From contig OZ024888.1 of NCBI GenBank assembly GCA_964017195.1, positions 19,632,201 to 19,696,200 of the forward strand: a DNA stretch of 64,000 nt, read 5' to 3'. Of the stretch, positions 1 to 20,043 are shown piece after piece. Numbering within the stretch: the stretch's first letter is position 1; each line of letters opens with the position of its first letter. The position numbers were made by a program, and so were the translations under genes. The notes beneath the pieces are model-generated. The model was not told the DNA's origin, searched no databases, and worked only from the letters and a program-made list of their open reading frames with translations. The stretch is from Siderastrea radians. Lineage: Eukaryota; Cnidaria; Anthozoa; Scleractinia; Rhizangiidae.

Positions 1-187
1 AAGTAAATTCATTCATAAATCTATTATCAGCGCACTGCAGGAAATTTTCGTCACTTGAATTATTCGCTTTGTATTTTTCGTGGCTTGACAAGGAGGGAAA
101 GCAAAAAATGTAATACAACTAATCGAATTTTGTGACGATAAAGCCGAGAAAAAGTTAAGGAAGAAATATATCAACAACGAGGGCGAG

Positions 188-295
188 TGTTTCATCAGGC
201 TATCCAAACACCGGGAAAGTGATGAAAGCGCGAGGCCGCAGGCCGAGGGGTTTTATTGTTTCGAGCTGAGGTGTTTGGATACCCTGATGAAACAC
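188..295. repeat. Short foldback repeat (MITE-like)
   Basis: Two arms of about 25 bp at 188-212 and 270-295 are near-perfect reverse complements (one arm contains GTTTCATCAGG, the other CCTGATGAAAC), separated by a 57-bp loop. No ORF. The structure is typical of a small non-autonomous foldback element. I see no clear target duplication. Confidence 0.6.
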
Positions 296-405
296 GAAGC
301 CGAGTTGTTAATATGACTTCTCAGTCGGGCCTAATAAACAATAGATAATCAACACTTTACTGACAGGCCAAACCCGTTTAGCAAAAGCTTGTAATTAGCA
401 CGTAG

Positions 406-1360
406 TTGGTTGTTTGCAATGCCGGCAAAAATGTCACGTTTCTTCGCAAACCATTTATGGCAATGCTAATATTTGCATTTGCGTCCTTTTCAATTGTGCA
501 ACAGAACTACGTAAGTGCCTACGAAGTAAAACATCGTAAGTTAACCTCACTTGAAAGGCCTTTCAAAATGAAGAAGAATGACGTCTTCTTTTCTGTAATA
601 TCTTCTCTCGTCCGAGAAATATTCAAGTTTTAAAAAGAAAATAAGTGATGACGTCAAAAGTGGTTGCAGTGTGGAGACAAATCACCAAATCAAGAATATC
701 TCTGGAAATATTGCGGCATTGTGACTGAAACTTGGCACCAGCAATGTACTTTAAGGAAGACACACATTGATGCATATGGCGATATTGCCATGGCAACGGC
801 TTAGCTTCCAGGCTCTTTTCTTGCAAGAATAACATTCGCACTTTTACAAACATCGTCCACTCCTTATTTGTTAAGGAGGAAAGTAAGCGCCATAAGGGAA
901 TTACGTGTGTTTAGGTCAGGTCCTTCTTTCGCTCCTTGTAGAGTCACAAATGGTAATATTTAGTTCAAAGGTGAAAGAGACTGGGGCCAAGATTGTTCCC
1001 ATGGCAACAACGCCATATTTCTGACCTTGTGTCTTTCTTAAGGCGTTATATTGGTGCCAAGTTTCAAATTCCTCAATCCATTATTTTCAGAGATATTCTT
1101 CATTTTTGTGGTTTGTCTCTTTGCTGTAACCACTTAAGACGTCATCAATGTCTCATTTGCATAATACAAAAACTTAAATAACTTTGGAATGAAAGAAGAT
1201 ATTGCAAAGCTGAAAACACCACCCTTCTTCATCTTGAAACGCCTTTCAAATAAGCTTAACTTAGTTGTTACTTCATCGGCACTTGGCCTGTTTATACAGA
1301 GCGCGACCACGACCACGAACGCGACCATTGCCACTTTCCGCGTGACATTCTGCTCGAAAG
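406..1360. repeat. Long inverted repeat (foldback element, about 0.95 kb)
   Basis: The left arm (about 420-830) and the right arm (about 985-1350) are diverged reverse complements. Shared blocks include GATGACGTC at 648 with its complement at 1138, AACTTGGCACCA with TGGTGCCAAGTT, and a pair around TTGCCATGG. Both arms, read outward to inward, carry a short open peptide with the common motif ER-x-FKMKK, at about 555-580 on + and about 1225-1260 on -. This looks like an old foldback transposon or an inverted duplication of a short coding stretch. No function can be given. Confidence 0.55.
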
Positions 1361-1943
1361 TTCGCACGAACCACCGTTCATACAGAACGCAGTAAATCGG
1401 GCCGTGACAGTCGCAATGTGTGCTGCCGGCACCATCTCATGAAAATGCAGCAAACGCCTCAGACACAGATTCTGATGACATTTTGGCATTTTACCAGTTC
1501 ACATGGAGGAGGAGAAGGAAGAGAAGATACAGGCGTATATTTGTACACCCGATTTTACGCAATAAGTTTTCACGCATTTTTCCTTTTCTCTGTGTCTATA
1601 AAATCACGACAGTGAGTAAAAGAATAAGTTTGTGGTCTATAGATCACAGCTGTTAACTAGTCGATTACATCTGCAGATTCATCCTCTGCTGTGGTTTACG
1701 GCTTTCTTAAGAAAAAAGAAAGAGTCATGTTCTCCTAGTTTAGCCAGTTCCAGCTCCAAGAACTATCCCCTCTAAAGGTAACTAGCACTCGGCCTGCAAA
1801 ATATTGATTCAGGAAATAGTAGAAAAGCAAAATTCCGCCCGAGGGTTAACACCCCCCCCCCCTTGTACTACGGTAGGGGTATGAGTTAGGTTGTACGTCC
1901 AAGGGTTAACTACAGTTTTGATTTGTTACATCTACTATTACAG

Positions 1944-1992
1944 GTACAACGCCACGTGGAACATAAAAAATCCTACCTCAAAAGAGTATAAA
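1944..1992 (+). CDS. Terminal exon of an upstream CmcI-like methyltransferase paralogue
   Basis: An acceptor (TATTACAG) is followed by an exon that reads YNATWNIKNPTSKRV and a TAA stop. The last exon of the methyltransferase gene at 17696-17741 reads YNATWNINGYLKRV. Similarity continues past the stop into the 3' untranslated DNA (both have an ATAAA-like stretch then ACTGAT). The acceptor phase is the same: one base completes a Gly codon. The simplest reading is the 3' end of a tandem paralogue whose other exons lie left of the window. An orphan duplicated exon is the alternative, because I found no other exon of this gene in bases 1-1900. Confidence 0.55.
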
Positions 1993-2256
1993 TAGTCTAA
2001 AATGGCCTTTGACTATTTTTTTAGACGCATTTTGTTTAGTGACAACGCATAAAAATGTGCATTTTAGCCAGCGATTGTGTTTGAATAAAGGTGTACTGAT
2101 TTCCTTTTCAGCTTTTAAACCGAACAATAAGCAAAGAGGGCGGTGATAGCCCCCACCTAACTTTTTTGCAGTTAAGGCATGAAAAGTTAACAAATTCGCT
2201 CCAGTTTTCCGTGGTATGGCCACTATTTCCCACGATTTTCGTCATCTGGCCGTCAA

Positions 2257-2442
2257 TTAAAATGTTGTGGACTCCCGAGGACTCCCGTATAAAGTCTTAG
2301 AGACTTTATATTCGATTGTAACTTTACGAAGCAGCTCCACTTCGTCATATGTCCAAACAAACGAGTCAGCTTTGCTCTTACCCTTAGATCTACCCGGTTT
2401 TTGTCCTGACTGCGACATTTTTACACTACTTTTTTTCTGCAA
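2257..2442 (-). pseudogene. Fragment with a Myb/SANT-like start, likely from a DNA transposon
   Basis: The minus strand reads a lysine/serine-rich leader followed by FVWTYDEVELLRKVTIEYKV, which has the look of the first helix of a Myb/SANT-like DNA-binding domain found in repeat-derived proteins. The match then runs out. There is no second or third helix and no other exon nearby. Probably a relic; low confidence. Confidence 0.3.
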
Positions 2443-2513
2443 ATTTGCAAGTTCCTAAGGAAGACAGACACGCCAAACGACGAAACTGGCGCCATGGGCT
2501 TGCTCCGTCAGCG

Positions 2514-2905
2514 GTGTTATCGTTTTATCGTTTTCGTGTGGACGGACGAAAACAATTTGTTTTTTGAAAACGGAGAGAAAAATTCATTTTCAAATAAAAA
2601 CTGATACGTGTGGACGGGGCCTAAATGCGATGCAAACAAACGGTCAGGTTCTCGCATTTTTGCTACACACGTAAAGACTGCAAATAAATCCACCCTTTGC
2701 GACACTTCAGGGCGGTGATTGAGTTTTACCGCTAGCGCTGGAATTTTGATCTTGAACAACTGCGGGATGTTTTCACCCTACAGAATAAGCTGAATAAGCT
2801 TCATGCCTCATGAGGCCGGGTTCAAACGCCGAACTTAACACGTGCCAAATCTAATGCAAATGAATTGTTTTTGCTTATTTGCATTAGGCTCAGCGCACCT
2901 CAGTT
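2514..2905. repeat. Fragments of two MITE-like repeats
   Basis: 2514-2632 contains two copies of a GTGTGGACGG motif, the second as GTGTGGACGGGGCCTA, typical of the end of a MITE. 2808-2905 holds a GGCCGGGTTCAAACGCCGAA end and an internal hairpin (GCAAATGAATT and AATGCAAATAAG-like arms). Both are incomplete. They occupy the spacer between the methyltransferase terminal exon and element A; nothing else is visible there. Confidence 0.4.
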
Positions 2906-3051
2906 TCCAAACTGACTCTTTAAAGAGTCTGACCCACCCAGTTTGCAACGCGCGCTTCTGTTATTGTTATTATCCGGGACACCGTTGTGTTCTTCCCATA
3001 TTTGGGTATAGCTTTCATTGTCCTTCAGCGCGCGAGATTCTTCTCATCGAC

Positions 3052-4157
3052 ATGGCGGAAAGGATGCAACTGGAAATGAGCGATAGCGAAGAAGCTCTAA
3101 ATATCACTGGCGACAATTTAAGTGGAGACGAATACGCAGAACGTCCTGCTGTAGATGCTTACGGATCGCCAGTGAACGTGAGCCGAATCGAACCACGGCT
3201 CGCCGTGATTCAGTCGCCGAACCAAGCAGCGCTGTTGTCGCTCGTGTGGTAAGAAATCATCCCAGCTTTACATTTATCCGCTTCAAAATAAGAATATGCA
3301 TTTCTTCCGATGTTTTTTTTTAAACTCAAACGAGACTGGCTCTGGCATTGTAGGTTTGCCGCTGCAAAAACACATGTAGCCGAAAGAAGAGTGCGAGGTC
3401 GACAGGCTGCCCGTGTCGGAATGCAGACTCCAAATGCACGTCGAGTTGTCAGTGTGGAACGAGCAAAGCTGCCTGCAAAAATGGGGCCGTTGAAGTCCAG
3501 CCTGTATTCAATAACGCGAGCGCATATGCACGCCACCGAAGAGCTGTAGAAGAGTCCGAGAATGAAATAAAGGTAAACATTAGTTTAGTACAAATTATCG
3601 CACGCAAGCGAGAAAAATTGGCACTTGCTTACAAATTGTTTGTAGCTGAAGTCTCTCTGTTCCTGTCTTATACGATAGGAGTTTGTGAAGAAGCTATCAG
3701 AGGTTGAAAAGGAAACCCTTCTCATCAGGGTACTGAGCCAAGGCCGTGGCAGTGTAGAATACGCCAGAGATCTACTAACAGGAGCAAATGATCCAGAGTC
3801 AGAGCCGCCAGAACCGGAAAATGACATTGTGGAGTGTGCCGAAGGATGCAGGATGAGCAGGAAAATGTTTGCTACCAGAAAAGAACCTGTGTTACTTCCT
3901 ATGTAATGTTCAACACCACCTGTTTAGATCGGGAAGTTTTGCAGTTGGCAATAAGAGCCAGGTGTGACATCCGTGTAGATGAGCCTGATTACTCCACTCA
4001 AAGTTACCGGAAGGCCGCATACCGGCAGTACACGTTGTGGAAATATGGAAAACTTGGAAGGCGGAATCGAAAAATTTTGCCGTCTTGTGTAGTTACAACC
4101 ATTAGGCAAGCTTCTCCAGCTCCAGATGGCAATTACATGGGCCTTCGCCGTTCATAG
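3052..4157 (+). pseudogene. Element A accessory gene: CXC-like domain plus P2X7-type ballast domain (frameshifted)
   Basis: The exons are 3052-3248 (acidic leader MAERMQLEMSDSEE), 3354-about 3572 and 3679-4157. The second exon, read from GTT at 3354, gives a cysteine-rich block: VCRCKNTC, then GCPCR and CTSSCQCG. The third exon gives a helix EKETLLIRVLSQGRGSVEY, a Pro/Glu-rich stretch and the ballast core: CLDREVLQLAIRA, SYRKAAYRQYTLWKYGKLG, ILPSCVV and NYMGLR. The order matches the copy in element B. Two faults: the leader exon and the CXC exon do not share a frame across the strong 3249 donor, and within the ballast the frame must shift at about 3855-3866, between GCRM and QENVCYQKRTCVT. 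The gene is probably dead. Confidence 0.75.
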
Positions 4158-5942
4158 GTGCATTGAAACAAAGTGCATTTTGCGCTTATTTCCTCACAAA
4201 ATTAGTATTTTCCCAAGATTCTAAAAAGATTCTGTCATGTTCCTCTTTTAAGGCCCATCAGTGACAGTGAATTCGCTTTGAAATATCAATGTATTATGAT
4301 GCATAGGGCTAATAAGAAGTATGTGAATGGTCACTATAGCCTGCCAGCAAGCTCTCTTCCCCCCACCCGTCCAAGAGAGTTTGCTTGGAGGCTGTGACAA
4401 GTAAGGAAACATTCTCATTGGTGTTTCCATTCCATTGGAAATGGGGATTGAAGGCCTATTTGTCATTACCAGATTTTATTGAAAAAAGAAAACCTAAAAA
4501 TGCCCCCCTTCTCTCCCCCCCCCCCCCCCACCCACCCAATGTAACATGTCAACTAGATAAGTCTGGAAACAGTTGGAGAGAAGTTAGTGTTAAAGCAAAG
4601 CACTTTTTCAACCTACAAGTTTTTTCTTGACTACCGGTAAACTCATTTGTAAATATTCGGGGCTATCATCATACTGTAAAGTGCAGCTTATAGGTCCGGG
4701 GCATGCACTACTTTGAAAAGGTTGTTTTGTTGGCAAGTGGAAAATGTTTTCACAATAAACATTTCAGGGAGGTCTGTGGTATGCTTATTTATTGCAGGGA
4801 ACATAACTGATGAGTCAATAGCCTTATAAGTATGATATGGGGGCTATAGCCTGTATTTTGTAGTATTGGCTGATGAAGTGCGAAACCAAAAACCATGAAC
4901 ACTTTGATTTGATATTGGGTAATGAAGTGGGGGTAAAAAATTAAGTTTTACTTTGCGAATCCAACAACCATGAACACATGACCAATCAGATGGGAGATCA
5001 AACCACAAGAAAAAACTGCAAGCCACAAACCTAATTATTGCTACAGGTTGTGGTTTTTTATCTAGCAGCTGATTGGCTTTTACTTCACAACATAAGAATA
5101 TTCCAGAAATAATTCTAGTGTTCGTGGCTCCTGGATTTGCACAGTAACAGAATACTCCCATTCACACAAGAAAAGGTCAAAAAATCTCTGTTTCTCATCC
5201 ATTTTAATGCTGAAAATAATTATTACAAGTGACAACCTTTATTTACCTTTGTTCCATGATATGATGGTTGTCGATTTGGTACACTTGATGAATCATAATG
5301 TTGTGCATATATATCATAATTATAAAGACTTCAATTCTTTCTCAGTCCTGTCTCCTGAGAATGAAATTTCTGATATATTTATTTCTTTTTATTTCACTAA
5401 AGTATTTCCAAATAAAAAAATTGGGAATTTTGATAGACAATTATGTTAATATTTACAGACAAAGCATTTTAACAAAATTCGAATTTTTCTCATGTTGAAA
5501 AGATCAAACAGTGATCAACCAGTAAAACAAACATTCTTAGTTTAGTTACCCAGGTTACTACCCATCAGGACAAAATCAATTCCTGACTTTTCACAGACTT
5601 CTCCCTGACAACAAAGGATGACCATTATGATGGCTCCTATGGTATGAAATCATAAAAACCAAATCACTAATAGACACTTTCTACAACTATAGGCCTTCCC
5701 ATATCTAGAAATATATATCTGGTTAACTGAAAATAAAGTTCCCTGACTTTTCACAAAATAAGAGAATGTAGAATTTCTCTGACGTGATGGAAAATACCCT
5801 GAGTTTTCCCTGACCTTGAAAGATAACTGCTTTTCCTTTACTTTTCCCTGACTGTGGGAACCCTGTCACTAAATAGTCTGTTAACACCTATTCTGGTTTC
5901 TTTTGAGTCTGAAAGCGTGACAATTTAGCTTTGACCAACTCT

Positions 5943-8900
5943 TCAGTTGAAGGGGCCCTTTTCATAGCTATTGTTGGTGCAAGGTGGATTGGATGGGGAG
6001 ACCTCAATGTGCCTGGTAATGGCATCTTTATCTTCTGCACAACGTCGCAAGATGTCTGCCTGGAGCAAAGCCAAATGAGGATACTGCTTGGGTTCCTTCA
6101 CAGGTTCCACCCTCCAGTTTCCTGAACGTTTGGAATAGATCTTTTTAAACTGCCCTTCCAGGGTCTTGCGGAAAACATGGAAGTTGTGGTCCAGGGCTGC
6201 TAACAAAATCTGCCCAGTAAAGACCTCATACCTGAAACATTAACATTCAGTTGAAGTTATTGTATACTTTGAAGCAGACGAACAAGGAAAATGGTGTGGG
6301 CAACATAACCTGTCTCCCAACAAACTATCATCCTAGTTTGTAATTTTTTCCCAACAGATTTCCTTCTATTTGCATGAACATGAACTTACCCAAATGCAAT
6401 CCGTTTCAGAGCATACTTCAGACGCATCGAGTTGAAGTTTTCTAAGTTGCTTGTATGCCTAGTTTAGATAAATATAACAAAAATTCAAGACTGAGCCATT
6501 ACTTGAGTCATTTTTTAAATAGATACATTATATATGGGTTATTGGTCAAGCATGAGATAAAGGTGGTGGAATATTGGCCAAATTATTTTATTACAAAATT
6601 AGGACCAAAACAAAGTCAAGATCCAGCTGTACTGACAGGTATAGTTTTTAATTTTTAACTTATTACTACTGATTTACTTCAGACAAGGCTTGCTTTGTAA
6701 AAAACCACCAGTAGGCGATGGCGACCTGTATAAAAAGTTACAATTACGTAACATACAACCAAGCATATTGCCTACACAGGTTGCCAATGACATAGCAGGA
6801 TTGGCTTTACTTTGAGTGCTCACAGACCACGCCATACCACAGGGAATACTATAAGCCACTCTAATGAAAAGGTACATGTACATCCATTCAGATCTATTCA
6901 GTGATGGGTACGGATTAAGTCATCTAAAAGGTCTGATGCAAGTGTCATCAAAAAACTGTTCTCCCGAAATGTACCTGAAAAACACATAGTGTTCCAGACT
7001 CTTTAGCCATTCATGGTCCAACACGATCTTCCGCAACTCTTTTGCAGCCTTGGAGTTCATGGCTAAGTACTCCTTGCCACCTTCCACTTCAGTCAGTGGT
7101 CCATGGGAACAAGTAGCTCCATCCCACTCATGCTCCCCACAGACATGGTGCATTATCCCTAACCACTTGTCCTTAAAAGGAGGACATAATACTTATTTTA
7201 TAAGATGCCACAACATAAAATTGAATACTCTAACTTGCCACAAAATGTTAATTCGAGCAACCTGACCCAAAGTGAAAGTCACATACCTTCAACAATTCAA
7301 GATCTCCATCACAAGTTTCCACACAGTGCCAAAAATGGTTTCACACTGGTTCAACCCACTGCAAGAGTTTTTCACAGCCCTTGATCTTCCCAGCCTGCAA
7401 AACAATTAGGTTCTAAATTGAAAGAAGCAATATACAAAACAGTCAAGCAGTAATTACAAATATGGCTGGTTCCCCTCGTGTGCATGATGAAGCAAATCCT
7501 GTGCCATGATTGGCTACTCACACAGGCAAGCTGGAGCCAATAACTTGCCTGCTCAGGATTGCCTTTTGTCTGTCTGCCCAGTGAATCGCAGTAAACCATG
7601 TTATAAAACCTCCATTGATAAAGCTCGTTTGGTTAAGAAGGCCAGATATTGGTCTCATTCTTTTTTTCATGTTTATGGTCCCTGGCTTTGTCTCAGCATA
7701 TCCTGCATGGACTTTATTATCTTACCCATGAATTTAGCCGTTGGCATGCAGATACAAAACAAAACAATATTTCAATTTGAATGTAGAGAAAAATACATAT
7801 ATTTGAACTCTAATGGAAATATGAGAGAAATTTGGGATCCTCACTTTTGATAAGGGCCACTGTAAGCATCGCACATTGAACTATACTAAAATATTATTCA
7901 CAATACAAGGATGACACAACAAAGAACAAATAAAAACCTCTGCTGTTCTCACAAGAAACACAAGCAAGTCACCACCATGTGTAACTGATGGGTCAGTCAA
8001 ACAAATTCAAAGTTACTTTGAAAGCATTACCCCCTCCACCTATGGGTTAGTTCAACTGCCAGGTGTGTGACATGAGGAAAATTATATACAAAAATTCCTG
8101 TAAATCCAACCAATAACAATCAAACAACACAATAAAGCATAATAGGTAGATAAATGGAAAGGTAAAACTCTCTTACTCCTCATCGCTCACAACTTCTGAG
8201 TGAGGGTTTCCTTCCAAAGTGGAGAAGTAGGGATTCCAACTTTGGACCTGCTCGAGAAGAGTCTGGTGACATGTGGCGAGCTCTTCTCCGGGCTTCAGAG
8301 TGTATCGTGGAACTAGCAGTTACATCACCTTCAATGCTAAATACACCAGAAATAGACTATATCAGTAAATGCCGCACTTTTCGAAGTTCCGAAAAATGTC
8401 ACAAGATTTCTCATTGAAAGTGACAAATAATAAATATTGCCAAACATACACACTGACTTCAAAGTACTCTCACTGCTTTCTCAGATAGAAACAAGAACTC
8501 ACTTGCTAACAGATGTGTTGTCTGAAGCACTGGCAAAGGGTAACGGGGACACTGATAAATCCTCAGGTCCGCGTCTTATTCCAACAGGCGCTGACTGCAG
8601 GAACAATTCCTTTCTCTCTGTGAATAAATTCAAAACATTGTCACACAGACTACTCAACATTTGTCACGCACAGAAGTTAGATACAAGATCGTTTATTGCC
8701 AGCTAGAACATTGGTTGGATAGCACAACAAAGAAGCCAATTTACTGATAACATGTTAGAAACATTTTCTTACCTCGCCTCGGAGTAGAAGGTGTTGAATG
8801 TGGTGATCCACGACCATGGTGAGATCCCGGGTGAGTCGAACGCGTACTTCTTGAAGGGCACTGAAATGCTGATGGAGAAGCATTTCGGCGAACTCGCTGT

Positions 8901-9030
8901 TTGTAATTCTTCGAAGCCCAAGAGCCTCCTTTCGCTCGTTCCACGGATTAAACGTTGACTCTCGCAATTTGAGTCGTTTGATGCCTTCTCGCCTCCGTGG
9001 ACGTACCATCTTGGGACGATTCGCCGCCAT
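5943..9030 (-). pseudogene. Element A transposase, broken and lacking the catalytic core
   Basis: Pieces align in order with the intact transposase of element B. 8773-9030 is a basic N-terminal exon (PRRREG, then ITNSEFAEMLLHQHF). About 8503-8617 is a Ser/Pro-rich exon. About 8178-8306 has an acidic end. About 7288-7395 reads AGKIKGCEKLLQWVEPV then a stop, then NHFWHC. About 6973-7170 has HHVCGEHEW and CSHGP. About 6389-6440 has NLENFNS, with the presumed catalytic Glu, and KYALKRIAFG. 5943-6230 has LAALDHNFHVF. The TGA at 7341-7343 falls just before NHFW. The exon that in B holds both catalytic Asp residues is absent. The protein cannot be an active enzyme. Confidence 0.72.
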
Positions 9031-9321
9031 TGCGACGGAGGAACTTCTGAACAGGCACAGAATCCCACTCGATTACCGTTCGGAAAGTAGCGTTTGTCCA
9101 CAAATAATACCCAGTACAGAAAGAACAATAAACGACGAAAATATTTATGTGAAAATAGAGGCTGCTTTGTGCAGTGACCGCTCGATGGAGAAGGATTACT
9201 TTCTCTAACGATGAAATCCGGAGTTTTGGGTGCCCCGAAAATGGCGTCTGAACTTATGTAAGCGCGCAAAGGCTCTTGGGTGGGTCAGACTCTTTAACGA
9301 AGGCTCAGTTATTCCTTCCAG

Positions 9322-17741
<8,420 letters not shown>

Positions 17742-18984
17742 CTCCCCAATAGCCTTTCACTATTAAGAGTCATGTTCAGTTATCTAACAATACTATGAGG
17801 TAATACGCATTTTAGTCACCGACTGTGGTTGAATAAAAGATCTATACTGATGTCCTGCTCAGCTTGTTAATCGATCAGTCACAGAATGGCGACTTGTGGC
17901 TTACAGGAATCGGGAAGAGGGGATGTCATGTAACTTCCCTATTGTAAATACGTTTTCTAACGCTTTTTTTCGCATCGCGCTAGTACGGACTCTCGCTATT
18001 GCAGACACCAAATTGCAGTCCTGGCAGATATTACAGAGCACAAAAACTACGCCTATTAAAAATGATGAAAAATACCCCTTTTAATAAACACCGGGCCTCG
18101 AGTAGACCCGGGCTTCAAATAAACGCGAGGTCTAAAAGATCTAGTTAATCGAGAAAATACGGTAAAAAAAGTTGACCCTGCTCGGACCGATTCAACGTTG
18201 ACCCGATTGATTCGATCACTGTAGTCTCTGTTTGTTTAAATTTTACTTCTCCGATATACATTTTGTTGAATCAGTAGTTTCTTTAAACAAAAAAACAAAA
18301 ACAAACAAAGAAAACGGACGTTGCGTTACACGCGGCATGCAAAAAGTCGTCCCCGGTAAGCGAGCCAAACTGGTGTTTTTTTCTGAGGAAATTACTTTGC
18401 CTGCCTGCCACCTTATCAGCCGAGGGGAGATCAAGACAACTCGCCCCCAGAGTTGTCTTGCCTCCCCGAGACGAGTTCGCGATCCTCATGCCGAACCGGT
18501 TCGTTGAACTTGTCAAAACAATAGGTGAAAGCCCAGGGTAATTCGGGGAAGGGTTGTCTCGGTTATTCGAGACCATATCAATGGGGCCTAGAAAACTCCT
18601 TCGTGCGTCTGAACTCTGCAACTGGAACAGGTGTCAAAAGATTATTTCTGCTAACGCTTCGCTTTTTTAAAGGTTCTAAAGCCGTCCTATATATGAGTTA
18701 CGTTGTGAGTACAAATCAATTTATATGTGTGTCGACCAGCTTTGTAAATGTAAATATAAATTGATGATTATAGTGGCCAGCATGCTTAGCTTTCCTCGGT
18801 ACTGCCTTACGACAGAGCAGCTAGTTTAGTTACAGGTGTGCCACTCAAACAACTGATACAAATACTGCAAATGAACATAACACGGTTAAGAATCCTAACT
18901 GGTGGGAGGCAAACCAGTTGGGTATTTACAAGCACAGCCGAAGGATTTATTAACTCGGACTGCCGTGAAACAAATCCATGAAGT

Positions 18985-19372
18985 GCCCCCCCGGGGGGGA
19001 GGGTACTCCCATATGAAAGTGACAGAGATGTTCGTCGGAAAATTAGAATTAAACCCCTAAAGGAGACCAATCTGGGCGTGCTTCAGGCGTTATTTGACTC
19101 CTAAAGGAGACCATGCTAAAACAGACAACCAAATAAGACTGTACAGTGATTTTAATTGCGCTAAAGACTGACGCTAAAGATTGACAGCGTTTCGTTTTTT
19201 TTTCATGTAGATATTTTTTTACGAACAACCCTGAGCGATACCTGTATGGGCAAAAATATTGACTTTCCTTCCTGAAACCCTAAGAGAGACCAAAATCCGC
19301 AATTTACACCCTTAAGCGAGACGACGAGCATCCCCGTCACTTTCATATGGGAGTCCCCCACCCCGGGTGAAG
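18985..19372. repeat. Inverted repeat with ACTCCCATATGAAAGTGAC ends
   Basis: ACTCCCATATGAAAGTGAC at about 19005-19023 is repeated in reverse complement at about 19337-19355. GATG(C/T)TCGTCG follows inside both arms, and several degenerate CCTAA(A/G)(A/G)GAGACCA blocks fill the middle (about 19055, 19101, 19279). It looks like a foldback element with internal minisatellite growth. No ORF. Confidence 0.65.
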
Positions 19373-19410
19373 TGCTCAGAGTGGGATTCTGCCTTCCGGA
19401 TATGAGAATT

Positions 19411-19575
19411 AATTTAAACTTAGGGAAGGTACGTTTTTTCTTGGGGGGGAAGGGCTGGGGAATTTTGGTATTTTTTCCCCAAAAAAGTGTTGGCCCTCTT
19501 GCATTTTAATTAAAAACTCCTGACCCCCACCTTCAGGTGACTGACAAAAGTGCGACCCTCCCCTCACTACTACAT
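19411..19575 (+). repeat. Interspersed repeat with GGAAGGTACGTTTTTTCTTG start
   Basis: The first 30 bp, GGAAGGTACGTTTTTTCTTG and a G run, occur in reverse complement at about 21745-21775, where the copy runs leftward to about 21630. The two copies share a pyrimidine-rich body (TGACCC and CTTCA blocks). Class unknown. Confidence 0.5.
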
Positions 19576-19869
19576 GGTCTGTTCCATGCTGTATATGAAT
19601 ATGAATATCTCGATATTGAATGTGTGCGCGCTGAAACAAGGAAAATGCGAACAGTCAGTGTGGGATATTTACGTTTTATAGCTGAAGTTTGAATGTGGAA
19701 GTATTTGAGTATTATAAAAGTTTTGAACATGAACTATCTAAGGGAAAATACGCGCGCTTCTTTCTCCGACTAGCCGGCGTTGCTGTTGGTTATTTTAACA
19801 GAAAGGTTTTTTTGTTTAGCATGCGAAATCTGCCTCTCAAAAACAAATATTTCCTACATTTCCGACAGG

Positions 19870-20043
19870 GTAGATCGCATTGTTGGATCTACTAGTAACT
19901 CTTCAGAATTAAACGACTCAGGAGATCAGGCAGCGGATAGCCAACAGCAAGAAGCTGAAGAAACGATACCTGAATCAAGTACTTCTCGATACGGACGGAA
20001 AAAGACACGAGTCCTCCGAGAAAAACTATGTGCCATGGCATAA
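19870..20043 (+). CDS. Possible 3' exon of an unrecognised gene
   Basis: After a plausible acceptor (ACATTTCCGACAG) the DNA is open to a TAA and encodes a Ser/Glu/Gln-rich hydrophilic peptide ending STSRYGRKKTRVLREKLCAMA. I do not recognise it and found no partner exon. It could be the tail of a gene on the same strand or chance. The spacer around it (17742-25400) otherwise holds only repeats. Confidence 0.2.
   Translation, partial: VDRIVGSTSNSSELNDSGDQAADSQQQEAEETIPESSTSRYGRKKTRVLREKLCAMA

Larger units (their letters stand above)
2924..9293. mobile_element. Element A: TTAA-flanked, Kolobok-like DNA transposon carrying a P2X7-ballast gene (defective copy)
   Basis: TTAA stands on both sides (2920-2923 and 9294-9297). 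The ends are inverted repeats: AGAGTCTGACCCACCCA at 2924-2940 is exactly complementary to 9277-9293, and after a 9-bp divergent stretch GCGCGCTT (2950-2957) matches again at 9260-9267. Inside are two convergent genes: the accessory CXC/ballast gene starting 128 bp from the left end, and a transposase on the minus strand starting 263 bp from the right end. At 6.4 kb it is 2.8 kb shorter than element B. It lacks the catalytic exon, so it is an internally deleted copy. TTAA duplication is shared by Kolobok and piggyBac elements; the transposase pattern argues for Kolobok. Confidence 0.85.
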
